Assembly (NCBI RefSeq): GCF_000160875.1
Contig: NZ_GG700811.1
Coordinates: 1-64,000 of the forward strand
Length of the DNA: 64,000 bases
Direction of reading: 5' to 3'
Source of the DNA: Lactobacillus iners DSM 13335
GTDB lineage: Bacteria; Bacillota; Bacilli; Lactobacillales; Lactobacillaceae
The notes below the pieces were generated by a model. The model saw nothing but the letters and a program-made list of their open reading frames with translations, did no database searches and was not told the DNA's origin. Below, in pieces: positions 1-8,669 of the stretch (positions within the stretch are counted from its first letter, which is position 1; every line of letters begins with the position of its first letter). Position numbers and translations under genes: made by a program.

Positions 1-1
1 A

Positions 2-259
2 ATAGATAATATTTCTAATAACAATACTATTGGTAACGATTTAATGAATAATACTTCTGATTTAAACAATGAAGTAACTGAATCATCAACTGCCAATAAG
101 CAAAAAGATTTATCCGCAACTGAAAAGAAAACTAATTCCAAAATTACTAAACGCCTACCTCAAACAGGTGAAAAAGAAAATTCTGTTTTAGGATTATTGA
201 TTATAGGGCTTAGTGGATTGTTAGGAATTGTTGATCGTAAAAAGAAAAAGGATAAATAA
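2..259 (+). CDS. LPXTG-anchored surface protein, C-terminal end (5' truncated)
   Basis: The reading frame is open from base 2, so the gene begins before the window and only its last 85 residues are visible. They are a low-complexity Asn/Ser/Thr/Lys-rich stretch followed by a textbook sortase A signal: LPQTG, a hydrophobic segment (about 18 residues, SVLGLLIIGLSGLLGIV) and a basic tail ending in RKKKKDK. In this family, sortase cleaves between T and G and links the protein to peptidoglycan. The functional part of the protein is outside the window, so adhesin, enzyme or other roles cannot be separated. A terminator follows directly. Confidence 0.9.
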   Translation: MDNISNNNTIGNDLMNNTSDLNNEVTESSTANKQKDLSATEKKTNSKITKRLPQTGEKENSVLGLLIIGLSGLLGIVDRKKKKDK

Positions 260-279
260 TATAACTTATTAAACGAAAA

Positions 280-309
280 GTCGGTAAATTAAAATTACCG
301 GCTTTTTTG
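280..309 (+). terminator. Rho-independent terminator after the LPXTG gene
   Basis: The stem gtcggtaa / ttaccggc (one G-U pair) has a short AT loop and is followed by a run of six T. It lies 20 bases past the stop codon. Confidence 0.85.
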
Positions 310-397
310 TTTGGTATTATCAATGAATATAATTGTTTTTTTGTATAAACAGAAATATCATATAATTTATATGTTATTGTTAAGGTGGTAATGTTGT

Positions 398-622
398 ATG
401 AAACAAAAGGGAATGTTACTAGGACTTGTTTTGATGATTATAGGAATAGTATGTTGGTTAATGGTAAAATATGTTCTATATGATATTAAGGTATTGTATC
501 CTGTAGGATGTATAATTTTATGTGTTGGTGGCTTGATAGTTACGATTAACTTATTTATTAATACCGTTAAGGACGATAAAATATTACGTAGTAAGATTGA
601 TCAAAAGAAGGAAAAAGAATAG
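398..622 (+). CDS. Small two-TM membrane protein, unknown function
   Basis: I do not recognise this 74-residue protein. It has two hydrophobic segments, roughly residues 6-27 and 34-56, and a charged C-terminal tail rich in Lys and Glu, so a hairpin membrane topology with a cytoplasmic tail is likely. The start is the ATG at 398, preceded by AAGGTGG nine bases upstream. It ends three bases before the next gene, which suggests co-transcription and a shared role. It could be a chaperone or partner of the downstream membrane protein, but that is inference only. Confidence 0.7.
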   Translation: MKQKGMLLGLVLMIIGIVCWLMVKYVLYDIKVLYPVGCIILCVGGLIVTINLFINTVKDDKILRSKIDQKKEKE

Positions 623-625
623 AAA

Positions 626-1324
626 ATGTTAGATTTGTTAGTATCGCCTGCTCAGTGGGCTTATTTTGATAATTGGTATAATTTTATATCACCAACTATA
701 TTTTTGGCTTTTGGAGCTTGTTTTATTTTTGTAGGATTGTTACCAATTAGTTGCATAAAAAATAAGATTACTATTACATTGTTTATAATCAATGTTTGTT
801 TAGGACTTATCTTGGCAGCGGTTGTTTATGTGCATAATCAAAGTGCAAAAGAGTATTTTAAGGAATCACATTATGTCAGTGCAATGACGAGAACGTATAG
901 TTTTCAATTATTTTCTAAACGATATTATGCTTATGATGACGTTGATACACTTAGATACATTTCTGATCCTAGTACACCATTAGCCATAAAATCAGTATAT
1001 AAGGCTACTCAAGTAAAAGAACCAATTACATACTTGGGTAAAGACGATGGCTATGTTTATATAAAAATGCACAATCAAAAACTGAAGTTTGGCAAAGATA
1101 TTTGTCGAAAAGTAAATGGTAATGTTGCATATATGACTGGTTATCGATTTGATATGCGATCAGCTGGATTTAGTAAAATTGGATTTTTAAAATTGCCAAA
1201 TTATTTTAGAGATAAGTTAGAAATACCAGCCAAATTATGGAATACTAAAGCACCGCAAAAAGTAATTAATAATTATGATCGACCAGGATTGGTTGGACAT
1301 TGGATAACAGATTCATGTAAATGA
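626..1324 (+). CDS. Membrane protein with extracytoplasmic domain, unknown function
   Basis: This 232-residue protein is not recognised. Two hydrophobic segments at about residues 20-43 and 49-71 are followed by a soluble domain of about 160 residues, rich in Tyr and Lys and with a few Cys. The topology suggests an external or cell-surface C-terminal part. The ribosome binding site lies inside the end of the preceding gene (AAGGAAAAAG before 618). The pair stands between an LPXTG gene and a DUF21/CBS gene, none of which reveals its job. No clear terminator lies between it and the next gene at 1370. Confidence 0.7.
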   Translation: MLDLLVSPAQWAYFDNWYNFISPTIFLAFGACFIFVGLLPISCIKNKITITLFIINVCLGLILAAVVYVHNQSAKEYFKESHYVSAMTRTYSFQLFSKRYYAYDDVDTLRYISDPSTPLAIKSVYKATQVKEPITYLGKDDGYVYIKMHNQKLKFGKDICRKVNGNVAYMTGYRFDMRSAGFSKIGFLKLPNYFRDKLEIPAKLWNTKAPQKVINNYDRPGLVGHWITDSCK

Positions 1325-1369
1325 TAATAGATTACTATTTTATGTATTTGATTAAAAAGGTGAGAATTT

Positions 1370-2713
1370 GTGTCAATAACTAGTATAACTGCTAATTTAA
1401 TAGTCATTGGTATAGCTTTTTTGATAGCTATTTTTTTCGTAGTGTCAGAGTTTGCGTTGGTGCAAACACGTTCTAGTCAATTAGAGGATCTTATTGCTAA
1501 TAAGCAAGGAAATATTAAGAAATTACACCGTGCTTTGCATATGGTAAAAAATCTTAATGAATATTTATCTACTACTCAGGTGGGTACTACTTTGGTAGGA
1601 GTCATTCTTGGTTGGGTTGGACAAAGCACTATTGAAAAAGGATTGACTAAGTTATTTGGTATGGCTAACTTGTTTGGCGGAAAAACTAATGCTATTTTAG
1701 GAGCAACCGTTGGTGTAATTTTGCTGACTTATTTGGAAGTTGTTATTACTGAGATAGTACCAAAAAATGTTGCTATAGATATGCCAGTTAAATGCTTAAT
1801 GGCTATTGTCAATCCGTTAGTTATGTTTCATATAATCGTGTATCCATTCGTTTGGCTTTTAAATCATTCTGCTGATTTATTTTTAAAATTAATGGGATTA
1901 CATACTGCTGGTGAAGAGAAAGAGGTTTATTCGCAATCTGAAATTTTGCGTTTATCTCAAAAGGCTGTAACTGGTGGATCACTTGATCAAGATGACTTAC
2001 TTTACATGGAGCGAGCATTTGAACTTAATGATAAAGATGCTAAAGATATCATGACCGATAGAACTAGAGTTGAAGTTTTAGATGTTAAAGATAACGTTAA
2101 GCAGGCATTACATATGTATTTGGAAGAAGGTTATAGCCGTTTTCCTGTTGTACGTGATAATGACAAAGATGATGTTGTTGGTTATGTATACTCTTATGAT
2201 TTAGTTAAGCAAAGTATAGATGATAGTGATGTTCCAATTAGTCGTTTAATTAGAGCAATTATTACTGTACCTGAATCTATGAAAATTCAAGATATTTTAA
2301 AATTGTTAATCAAAAAGCATACACCAATTGTTTTAGTGGTTGATGAATATGGAGGAACGTCAGGTATCGTCACAGACAAGGATATTTATGAAGAACTTTT
2401 TGGTAGTATTAAGGATGAAATTGATGATGTTGCTGATGAATACATTGTCAAAGATGAAACAGGTATTATTCGTGTTTCGGGAAAAACTACTCTTTATGAT
2501 TTTGAACGTTACTTCCATACTAAATTAAAAGCATTTCAGGATAATGATATTATTACCGTGGGTGGTTATTTTATGGAGCAATATCCGGATTTGAATGCAG
2601 GTGAATTTGTTGAATTAGAAGGCTTTAAATTCAAATTGGTGGCAATAGAACAAGGTTTTATGCGATGGTTTGAAGTTGAAAAAATAGTTAAAGATACGCC
2701 AATTAACGAATAA
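1370..2713 (+). CDS. DUF21/CNNM membrane protein with CBS pair and CorC_HlyC domain
   Basis: This 447-residue protein has the usual layout of the CNNM/hemolysin-C family. The DUF21 transmembrane domain covers about residues 1-190 and carries the hallmark FVVSEFALVQTRSSQ. Two CBS motifs cover about 205-335 (IMTDRTRVEVLDV; VVDEYGGTSGIVT), and a CorC_HlyC domain ends the protein. Relatives act in Mg2+/Co2+ efflux or divalent-cation homeostasis; older annotations call them hemolysins. The start is GTG at 1370 after a GGTGAG ribosome site. A second family member lacking DUF21 lies at 14538. The exact transported ion cannot be read from the sequence. Confidence 0.9.
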   Translation: MSITSITANLIVIGIAFLIAIFFVVSEFALVQTRSSQLEDLIANKQGNIKKLHRALHMVKNLNEYLSTTQVGTTLVGVILGWVGQSTIEKGLTKLFGMANLFGGKTNAILGATVGVILLTYLEVVITEIVPKNVAIDMPVKCLMAIVNPLVMFHIIVYPFVWLLNHSADLFLKLMGLHTAGEEKEVYSQSEILRLSQKAVTGGSLDQDDLLYMERAFELNDKDAKDIMTDRTRVEVLDVKDNVKQALHMYLEEGYSRFPVVRDNDKDDVVGYVYSYDLVKQSIDDSDVPISRLIRAIITVPESMKIQDILKLLIKKHTPIVLVVDEYGGTSGIVTDKDIYEELFGSIKDEIDDVADEYIVKDETGIIRVSGKTTLYDFERYFHTKLKAFQDNDIITVGGYFMEQYPDLNAGEFVELEGFKFKLVAIEQGFMRWFEVEKIVKDTPINE

Positions 2714-2805
2714 TATTGCCCTTTTTGTCAAATTTATGTGATATTAATACTGATAAAATGTTATAATCACATTATGTCAAAGGATTAAATGAATGGGGAT
2801 AAGAA

Positions 2806-3372
2806 ATGGCTAATTGCGACAATATTTCTAGTATTATTGATAGAAGATTGTTTACTGAAGAAGATATTAAATTGATGTGTAAACGATTGGGCAAGGAATT
2901 GACTAAAGAATATGCTGGCAAGGATTTGTTAGTTATCGGTGCACTAAAAGGTGCAGTATTTTTCTTAACTGATTTGGTTAGAGAAATGGATGTACCTTTG
3001 CAAATGGATTTTATGGATGTTTCTAGTTATGGAGATTCTATGGAATCTAGTGGCAAAGTTAGATTGGATGTTGACGTACAGACAGACGTCAAGGGCAGAG
3101 ATGTCTTGATTGTTGAAGACATTGTCGATACTGGTCATACAATGAAGTATATGAAAGATTTATTGGCAAGTCGAGGTGCTAATAGTGTTAAGTGTTGTGC
3201 TTTATTGAATAAAACCGAGCGACGTGTAGATGATGTTGATGTAGAATATTATGGATCTATTGTTGAAAATGAATTCGTAGTAGGCTATGGTCTTGATTTA
3301 GCTGGACGGTATCGTAATTTGCCATTTGTTGGTGTATTAAAGCCAGAAATTATAGCAAAATATACCAAGTAA
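2806..3372 (+). CDS. hpt: Hypoxanthine phosphoribosyltransferase
   Basis: This 188-residue enzyme converts hypoxanthine or guanine plus PRPP to IMP or GMP in purine salvage. The PRPP-binding signature VLIVEDIVDTGHT lies near residues 99-112, and the early LVIGALKGAVFFLTDL region, the flexible-loop region around MDVSSYGDSMESSG and the C-terminal VGYGLDLAGRYRNLPFVGVL are typical of HPRT. Length fits the bacterial family (about 180). A ribosome site (ggggataag) precedes the ATG. In many Firmicutes hpt sits beside tilS and ftsH; here it is monocistronic with its own terminator. Confidence 0.95.
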   Translation: MANCDNISSIIDRRLFTEEDIKLMCKRLGKELTKEYAGKDLLVIGALKGAVFFLTDLVREMDVPLQMDFMDVSSYGDSMESSGKVRLDVDVQTDVKGRDVLIVEDIVDTGHTMKYMKDLLASRGANSVKCCALLNKTERRVDDVDVEYYGSIVENEFVVGYGLDLAGRYRNLPFVGVLKPEIIAKYTK

Positions 3373-3394
3373 TATAAAGATTGATAGTAATTTG

Positions 3395-3425
3395 ACAGTA
3401 CTTAGTAAATGCTAAGTGCTGTTTT
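3395..3425 (+). terminator. Terminator of hpt
   Basis: A perfect 11-bp stem, acagtacttag / ctaagtgctgt, with a 6-base loop is followed by T5. It lies 22 bases past the hpt stop and overlaps the in-frame GTG at 3416, which rules that codon out as the start of the next gene. Confidence 0.92.
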
Positions 3426-3445
3426 TGATGTTTAAGTGGAATGTA

Positions 3446-4663
3446 ATGTATTTAAAAGAGATAAGAGAAGTTTTAAACGACGAAAAAAAAGCTAGACCGA
3501 CATTAATTCAAGAGCGAACATATGATGCTTTGAAAAACGGTGAAAGTATTGTAGGATTGGCTAAAACGGGGACAGGTAAGACCTTAGCTTATGGATTGCC
3601 TATTTTAGAACGTGCTAGAGAAATTGGCGGTCTTGCTGTTATTTTAGAGCCGACAAGTGAGTTGGCAGTGCAGACTAAAAATGTTTTGTTACCGTATGTT
3701 AAAGCCTTGGGCTTAAAATCTATAGCTCTTGTTGGAGCAGGTAATCGAAATCGGCAAATGGAACAGTTAAAAAAAGAAAAACCAAGTATTTTAATTGCTA
3801 CACCAGGAAGATTATTTGATTTCATCTCTGCCAAAAAAATTAATTATCAGGACATTAAGGCATTAGTAATTGATGAAGCTGATGATATTTTAGAATTTGC
3901 TAAGTTAGATTTGCTATCAGCTTTGGGGCAGAATTTGTCCTCGGATGCTCAAATTGTATTATTTGGTGCTTCAGAGTCATCGATCACTAAAAATTGTGAA
4001 ACAATTTTTGAACGGTCATTTTTCCTAATTGATGTACGTTCTGAACAAAAATTGGCAGTTAAACATTATTTCTTACAAGTATCTAATGAATATAAGATTC
4101 AATTTTTGCAAAGATTGACTAAACTAGATAAATTTAAAGGCTTAATTTTTTTCAGTTCTAATGAAAGCCAAATGCGTTTTGCTAGAATAGTTGCACATAC
4201 TAAAATGCGATTTGCTATTTTGAATAATGAAATGGATAAGACAGTACAAAAAAATATACTGACTTCTTTTCAAAAAGGCAAAGTGAATTTGCTTTTTGTA
4301 ACTGATTTAATTGCAAGAGGGTTAGATTTATCTGAAGTAACTTATGTTGTTAATTTTGAGATACCAGACGATGCAAATACTTATTTACATCGTAGTGGTA
4401 GAACTGGGCGGATGAATAATGCGGGTTATGTTGTTAACTTAGGTGATGATCACGATTTTCGTAAATTAAAGAAAATGATAGCACCAGTAGAAGTTAAGCA
4501 AGTATACTTTAAGGGTTATCAGCTAGTGACAGAAAAGCCCCTGCAAAAAGCCAAAGATAAAAAAGTGGTTTCGATGTCAGAAACTAAGAAAAAGGGCAAA
4601 AAGAAAAATAGATGGAAAAAGCAGAAAAATAAAGGATATCACGCAAAAAAGCAGGATAAATAA
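3446..4663 (+). CDS. DEAD-box ATP-dependent RNA helicase
   Basis: This 405-residue helicase unwinds or remodels RNA, most likely in ribosome assembly or cold adaptation as for B. subtilis CshB/YfmL-type proteins; the exact orthologue is not certain. Motif I AKTGTGKT lies at about residues 39-46, motif Ia is PTSEL, then TPGRL, motif II IDEADD, and in the second RecA domain TDLIARGLDLS and motif VI HRSGRTGR. Motif III reads GAS instead of the usual SAT. The tail after about residue 350 is very Lys-rich, typical of an RNA-binding extension. The start at 3446 has AAGTGGA five bases upstream; earlier in-frame starts fall in or just past the hpt terminator. Confidence 0.92.
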   Translation: MYLKEIREVLNDEKKARPTLIQERTYDALKNGESIVGLAKTGTGKTLAYGLPILERAREIGGLAVILEPTSELAVQTKNVLLPYVKALGLKSIALVGAGNRNRQMEQLKKEKPSILIATPGRLFDFISAKKINYQDIKALVIDEADDILEFAKLDLLSALGQNLSSDAQIVLFGASESSITKNCETIFERSFFLIDVRSEQKLAVKHYFLQVSNEYKIQFLQRLTKLDKFKGLIFFSSNESQMRFARIVAHTKMRFAILNNEMDKTVQKNILTSFQKGKVNLLFVTDLIARGLDLSEVTYVVNFEIPDDANTYLHRSGRTGRMNNAGYVVNLGDDHDFRKLKKMIAPVEVKQVYFKGYQLVTEKPLQKAKDKKVVSMSETKKKGKKKNRWKKQKNKGYHAKKQDK

Positions 4664-4676
4664 ATCCTGCTTTTTG
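4650..4676. terminator. Bidirectional terminator, helicase and tRNA-Arg
   Basis: The stem agcaggat / atcctgct encloses a 6-base loop that contains the helicase stop codon. T5 follows on the plus strand and an A6 run precedes it, giving a T run on the minus strand for the convergent tRNA gene. Confidence 0.88.
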
Positions 4677-4681
4677 TATAA

Positions 4682-4754
4682 TGATTCGGGTGAGACTCGA
4701 ACTCACATCTACAGTTTAGGAGACTATCGTTCTATCCAGCTGAACTACCGAACC
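4682..4754 (-). tRNA. tRNA-Arg (anticodon CCU, reads AGG)
   Basis: Read on the minus strand, the 73 bases fold into a full cloverleaf. The acceptor GGTTCGG pairs with CCGAATC (one G-U), the D arm contains GTTCAGCTGGATAGAAC, the anticodon stem ATAGT/ACTGT encloses loop CTCCTAA (anticodon CCT), and the T arm is GTGAG TTCGAGT CTCAC. The discriminator base is A and the CCA tail is not encoded. AGG is a rare-to-moderate Arg codon, and a CCU tRNA is normally single copy. Confidence 0.95.
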
Positions 4755-4805
4755 GAAACCATAGTCTATTATATAAAAAAATCTATGAGTAGTACAAGAG
4801 AAAGT

Positions 4806-4985
4806 TTATTTAAAAGCTGTGTTGAGCATAATGAAAATAAACGTAAAAATAAGTAGTTGGCAAATGATAGCAACAAATAACATTTTTTTACGCAAATTTG
4901 CATTTTTCTTTTTATCCATGCTAATAACTAGACACACACTAGCTATAACAATCAAAATACCTGTCAGATAAATTAAATAAATCAT
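4806..4985 (-). CDS. Small two-TM membrane protein, unknown
   Basis: A 59-residue protein with hydrophobic segments at about residues 1-19 and 34-57 separated by a Lys-rich loop (MDKKKNANLRKK). The frame extends upstream to 5051, but a strong ribosome site AAGGAGA lies six bases before the ATG at 4985, so that start is chosen. I do not recognise a family or function. It lies upstream of, and divergent from, wecB. Confidence 0.7.
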   Translation of the reverse strand: MIYLIYLTGILIVIASVCLVISMDKKKNANLRKKMLFVAIICQLLIFTFIFIMLNTAFK

Positions 4986-5097
4986 ATCATTTCTCCTTAG
5001 CAATGTTGTTAATATAATTAAAACACAATCTTTACAATATTTCTTGTTCAAAATTAAATAAAATTAAGGTATAGTAGTATTGATTGTGGAGGTAATT

Positions 5098-6240
5098 ATG
5101 AAGCAGATTAAAGTAATGACTGTTTTTGGTACAAGACCAGAAGCTATAAAGATGGCACCATTAGTATTAAAATTAAAAGCTGATGAAAGGTTTGATGAAG
5201 TTACTGTTGTTACGGCTCAGCATCGTGAGATGTTGGATCAAGTATTAGAAATTTTTGATATTAAGCCTGATTATGATTTTAATATTATGCATAAAAATCA
5301 AACTTTAGGTGAAATTACCTCAAAAGTTATGTTGGATTTATCTAAAGTTATACAAGATGAACAACCTGATATAGTTTTAGTTCATGGCGATACGACTACT
5401 AGTTTTGCTGCTGGGTTAGCTACCTTTTATGAACAAAAAAAATTAGGGCATGTTGAAGCTGGTTTAAGAACTTGGAATAAATATTCACCATATCCTGAAG
5501 AAATGAATCGTCAGATGACAGATGATTTAACCGATTTATATTTTGCACCAACGTCTTTGAGCAAGCAGAATTTGTTAAAGGAGAATCATAATTCTGATAA
5601 TATTTATATTACAGGTAATACAGCAATAGATGCCCTTAAACAGACAGTTCAAAAAGATTATCATCATGAAGTGTTAGATAAAATCAAAGCTGGTAATAAA
5701 ATAATTTTGGTTACTATGCATCGTCGTGAAAATCAAGGTGAACCGATGCGACGTGTATTTAAAGTGATGAAGCAGGTGGTTGATTCACATAATGATGTTG
5801 AAATTATTTATCCAGTGCATTTATCTCCACGTGTTCAAGCGGTTGCTAATGAAGTTTTAGCAGGAGATCCTAGGATTCATTTAATAGCTCCATTGGACGT
5901 AGTTGATTTCCATAATTTAGCTAAAAGATCTTATTTCATCATGACAGATTCTGGAGGCGTACAAGAAGAAGCTCCATCTTTAGGTAAACCGGTGTTAGTG
6001 TTAAGAGATACTACTGAACGACCTGAAGGAGTAGCTGCAGGTACATTAAAATTAGTGGGAACTGATGTAGATGTGGTTCGTAAAGAAATGATTACTTTAT
6101 TGGAAAATAAGCAAGCATATGAGCAAATGGCTAATGCTAATAATCCATATGGTGATGGTTGTGCATCAGATAGAATTATTGAAGCAATAGCATCATATTT
6201 TGAACCTAATCTATATTGCAAGCCTTCTGATTTTAAATAG
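5098..6240 (+). CDS. wecB: UDP-N-acetylglucosamine 2-epimerase (non-hydrolysing)
   Basis: This 380-residue cytoplasmic enzyme interconverts UDP-GlcNAc and UDP-ManNAc, feeding teichoic-acid linkage unit or exopolysaccharide synthesis. The N-terminal VFGTRPEAIKMAP, the VHGDTTTSFA and HVEAGLRT motifs, YPEEMNRQMTDDL, MHRRENQG and the UDP-binding TDSGGVQEEAPSLGKPVLVLRDTTERPE are diagnostic. The ATG at 5098 has GGAGGT five bases upstream, better than an in-frame TTG at 5080. The gene stands alone, not inside a glycan cluster. The name mnaA is an equal synonym in Gram-positives. Confidence 0.95.
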   Translation: MKQIKVMTVFGTRPEAIKMAPLVLKLKADERFDEVTVVTAQHREMLDQVLEIFDIKPDYDFNIMHKNQTLGEITSKVMLDLSKVIQDEQPDIVLVHGDTTTSFAAGLATFYEQKKLGHVEAGLRTWNKYSPYPEEMNRQMTDDLTDLYFAPTSLSKQNLLKENHNSDNIYITGNTAIDALKQTVQKDYHHEVLDKIKAGNKIILVTMHRRENQGEPMRRVFKVMKQVVDSHNDVEIIYPVHLSPRVQAVANEVLAGDPRIHLIAPLDVVDFHNLAKRSYFIMTDSGGVQEEAPSLGKPVLVLRDTTERPEGVAAGTLKLVGTDVDVVRKEMITLLENKQAYEQMANANNPYGDGCASDRIIEAIASYFEPNLYCKPSDFK

Positions 6241-6262
6241 TGCCTTCTTGATTTTATAGATA

Positions 6263-6307
6263 AAAAAATTGACATATTCGGATTGTCCCGATTATGCCAA
6301 TTTTTTT
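6263..6307. terminator. Bidirectional terminator, wecB and flavodoxin
   Basis: A long imperfect stem, AAATTGACATATTCGG against CCGATTATGCCAATTT with two mismatches, is flanked by A7 and T7 runs, so it can serve both convergent genes. The flavodoxin stop codon lies in its 3' T run. Confidence 0.85.
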
Positions 6308-6752
6308 ATTTTTTAAAAGCAGCGAGCATTTCTTTAGCTGCATTTTCAATTAAAATTACATCATGATCGTCAACAGCATTTTCAATTTTAACGGGGTTAG
6401 CAGCCTGTGTTGCCCCACATTTTTCAAATGCTTTTTTAAAGTCATCTACATTTTCGCAGTAATGTTCTTTATAGATTTTATCACCAGATCCCATGACGGC
6501 AAATTTTTTACCAGATAAATCGAGTTGGATAAGTTGCTCATAGAAATCATCTAATTCATCTGTAAAAATTCCTTCACCATATGTATAGGTGACCATAATA
6601 CATAAATCTGCATCTAGGTAAGAAGTAGCATCTGCAAAACTGACGTCAGTATTCGTAACATCAAATCCCAATGTTGTTAACTCTTCGGATAAAATTTCTG
6701 CCATATCTTCGTTATTGCCTGTCATACTTGCAAAAACAATTTGTGCTTTCAT
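6306..6752 (-). CDS. Flavodoxin
   Basis: This 148-residue FMN electron carrier has the phosphate-binding loop near the N-terminus (ASMTGNNEDMAE, residues 8-19), the YTYGEGIFTDELDDFYEQL segment near the isoalloxazine ring and VMGSGDKIYKEHYC. The length is that of a short-chain flavodoxin. Electron partners cannot be deduced; no reductase is nearby. The ribosome site AAGGAGA precedes the start by about nine bases. Confidence 0.92.
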   Translation of the reverse strand: MKAQIVFASMTGNNEDMAEILSEELTTLGFDVTNTDVSFADATSYLDADLCIMVTYTYGEGIFTDELDDFYEQLIQLDLSGKKFAVMGSGDKIYKEHYCENVDDFKKAFEKCGATQAANPVKIENAVDDHDVILIENAAKEMLAAFKK

Positions 6753-6884
6753 TGAAAAGTATCTCCTTTAAGATTATCATCTTTATTAATTATACTAGAT
6801 TAAATAATTAATATATAGAGAAAAACTTTGTAAAAAGCTTTATAATTAAAATGATTATAACATTCAATATAAGGAGAATAAATT

Positions 6885-7706
6885 TTGATTACAATCAAGT
6901 CTAAAAGAGAATTAAAAGGAATGCAAAAATCAGGTCGTTTGTTAGCCTCATTATTTGAGGAATTACGTGAGGTAATTAAACCAGGTATTTCCACATGGGA
7001 GATTGAAAAATTTGCTCAAAAATATGTTAAAAGTCATGGTGGTAGATTATCTGAACAAGGCTTTGAAGGATATAAATATGGAACTTGTATTAGTGTAAAT
7101 GATGAGATAGCTCACGCCACTCCGCGAAAAGATAAGATTTTAAATGAGGGTGATCTAGTTAGTGTAGATGTAACTTGTAATGTTGATGGATATGAAACAG
7201 ATTCATGTACTACATATCCAGTAGGTAAGATCTCGGCAGAGGATCAACGCTTATTAGATGTGACTAAAAGGGCTATGTATTTAGGTATTGATCAAGCTAT
7301 AGTTGGTAATAGAATTGGTGATATAGGTTCTGTTATTCAAAAGTATGTTGAAGATGATAACCATTTTGGTGATGTTAGAGAGCTAGTTGGTCATGGCATT
7401 CAACCTACTATCCATGAAGATCCAGAAGTACCTCATTTTGGTAAAGCTGGGCATGGATTACGTTTGAGAGAAGGAATGACCATTACTGTCGAGCCGATGG
7501 TTGAAGCTGGCGGAGATTGGCGTATCTTACAAAAGACAGTTGAAGATCCTAATGACGATTGGGTTTATTATGCTACTCCTGATGGTTCTAAGGCTGCACA
7601 ATTTGAACATACTTTTGCGATTACTGCTGATGGCCCTAAAATTTTAACATTACAAAAACCATATGATGGATTTGAAAAATATTTACCCCATTTTGATGAA
7701 GAGTAA
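6885..7706 (+). CDS. map: Type I methionine aminopeptidase
   Basis: This enzyme removes the initiator methionine from nascent proteins. The five metal ligands of the pita-bread fold are visible: Asp about 95 (SVDVT), Asp about 106 (ETDSC), His 170 (GHGI), Glu 203 (VEPM) and Glu 241 (FEHTF). The 273 residues make it somewhat longer than E. coli Map because of a short C-terminal extension after the last ligand. It starts at TTG 6885, with AAGGAG about ten bases upstream and no closer ATG. The YihY gene follows three bases later, so the two are co-transcribed. Confidence 0.95.
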   Translation: MITIKSKRELKGMQKSGRLLASLFEELREVIKPGISTWEIEKFAQKYVKSHGGRLSEQGFEGYKYGTCISVNDEIAHATPRKDKILNEGDLVSVDVTCNVDGYETDSCTTYPVGKISAEDQRLLDVTKRAMYLGIDQAIVGNRIGDIGSVIQKYVEDDNHFGDVRELVGHGIQPTIHEDPEVPHFGKAGHGLRLREGMTITVEPMVEAGGDWRILQKTVEDPNDDWVYYATPDGSKAAQFEHTFAITADGPKILTLQKPYDGFEKYLPHFDEE

Positions 7707-7709
7707 TAG

Positions 7710-8630
7710 ATGAAAAAAGGTAGTATAAAACATAGTTGTAGTCATTTTATGTTGATTTTGACACAGATTATGACGCGTGGTGAAATTGGACAAACATCTA
7801 TTATTATTGCATATTATATTTTATTTAGTATTTTTCCTGTAATAATGATTGTAGGTAATATGTTGCCATTATTACAAATCAATACTTCATCGATTGCAAC
7901 TTATTTGAACGTTATTTTTCCTGAACAAATAGCACAATTTATTTTGCCAATAGTTAAAAGTCTTTTGCATCAACAATCTAATGGATCTATTTCTTTGGGT
8001 ATTATTTTTGCTCTATGGTCATTTTCAGGACTAGTTAATTCAATTAGAATAGCTATGAATAAGATTTATGGTGTTTATGAACAGGAAAAAACATGCCCTT
8101 GGTGGTATTATTTCGTAACACGTACATTGATGTTGTTGTTATCAATTTTTATGATATATATTTTTTTATTGGCGATTTTTGTGGTAGCTTTTGGTAATCA
8201 AATTATGAATTTTTTAGGTGTTACGCTAAATTTTTCAGTTGAATGGCTCAATCAATTATTACATTATCGCTGGCCATTAATTATTTTAATGACTATTTTG
8301 TTTAACACATATATTAATTACACAATACCTAATATTAGTATGAAGTCTAGAATTACATTTCCAGGAACAATTTTTACTACCATATGTTGGTGTGGGCTAT
8401 CATACTTTTTCGGATTGTATTTGCATGAGTTCGGCATCAGATGGGAAAATTATGGAATAATTGGCACTTTCATCATTTTTTTAATGTGGTTGAATTTAGC
8501 TGCTATCTTGTTTTTAATTGGCGTATGCTTAAATGCGACAATTAGTTATATTAAGTATGGTAATGCTCAATATAAGCTTAGACCCATTACAGATTATCTG
8601 AAGAGTTGCACATCCAAAGCAAATCGATAA
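7710..8630 (+). CDS. YihY/BrkB-family multi-pass membrane protein
   Basis: This 306-residue protein has six hydrophobic stretches. It shows the YihY/UPF0761 signatures ISIIAYYILFSIFPVI-like (here TSIIIAYYILFSIFPVI), SGSISLG-like NGSISLGIIFALWSFSGL, FPGTIFTTICWCGLSYFFGLYL and YGIIGTFIIFLMWLNLAAILFLIG. Family members were once called ribonuclease BN by mistake. Their role is unsettled; an efflux or lipid-related role has been proposed for some. It follows map with a three-base gap. Confidence 0.88.
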   Translation: MKKGSIKHSCSHFMLILTQIMTRGEIGQTSIIIAYYILFSIFPVIMIVGNMLPLLQINTSSIATYLNVIFPEQIAQFILPIVKSLLHQQSNGSISLGIIFALWSFSGLVNSIRIAMNKIYGVYEQEKTCPWWYYFVTRTLMLLLSIFMIYIFLLAIFVVAFGNQIMNFLGVTLNFSVEWLNQLLHYRWPLIILMTILFNTYINYTIPNISMKSRITFPGTIFTTICWCGLSYFFGLYLHEFGIRWENYGIIGTFIIFLMWLNLAAILFLIGVCLNATISYIKYGNAQYKLRPITDYLKSCTSKANR

Positions 8631-8669
8631 TAATATTCTGGAGGTCTTATTGTTTAGGAGGATTTATTA

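Noticed and set aside
3416-3445. Upstream GTG and ATG starts for the DEAD-box helicase
   Set aside because: GTG 3416 lies in the 3' arm of the hpt terminator and ATG 3428 just past its T run. ATG 3446 has a good ribosome site.
4674-4856. Plus-strand 60-codon frame
   Set aside because: It runs across the antisense strand of the tRNA-Arg gene and the opposing small gene; no ribosome site.
5931-6275. Minus-strand 114-codon frame
   Set aside because: Shadow of wecB, with no ribosome site and overlapping the terminator.
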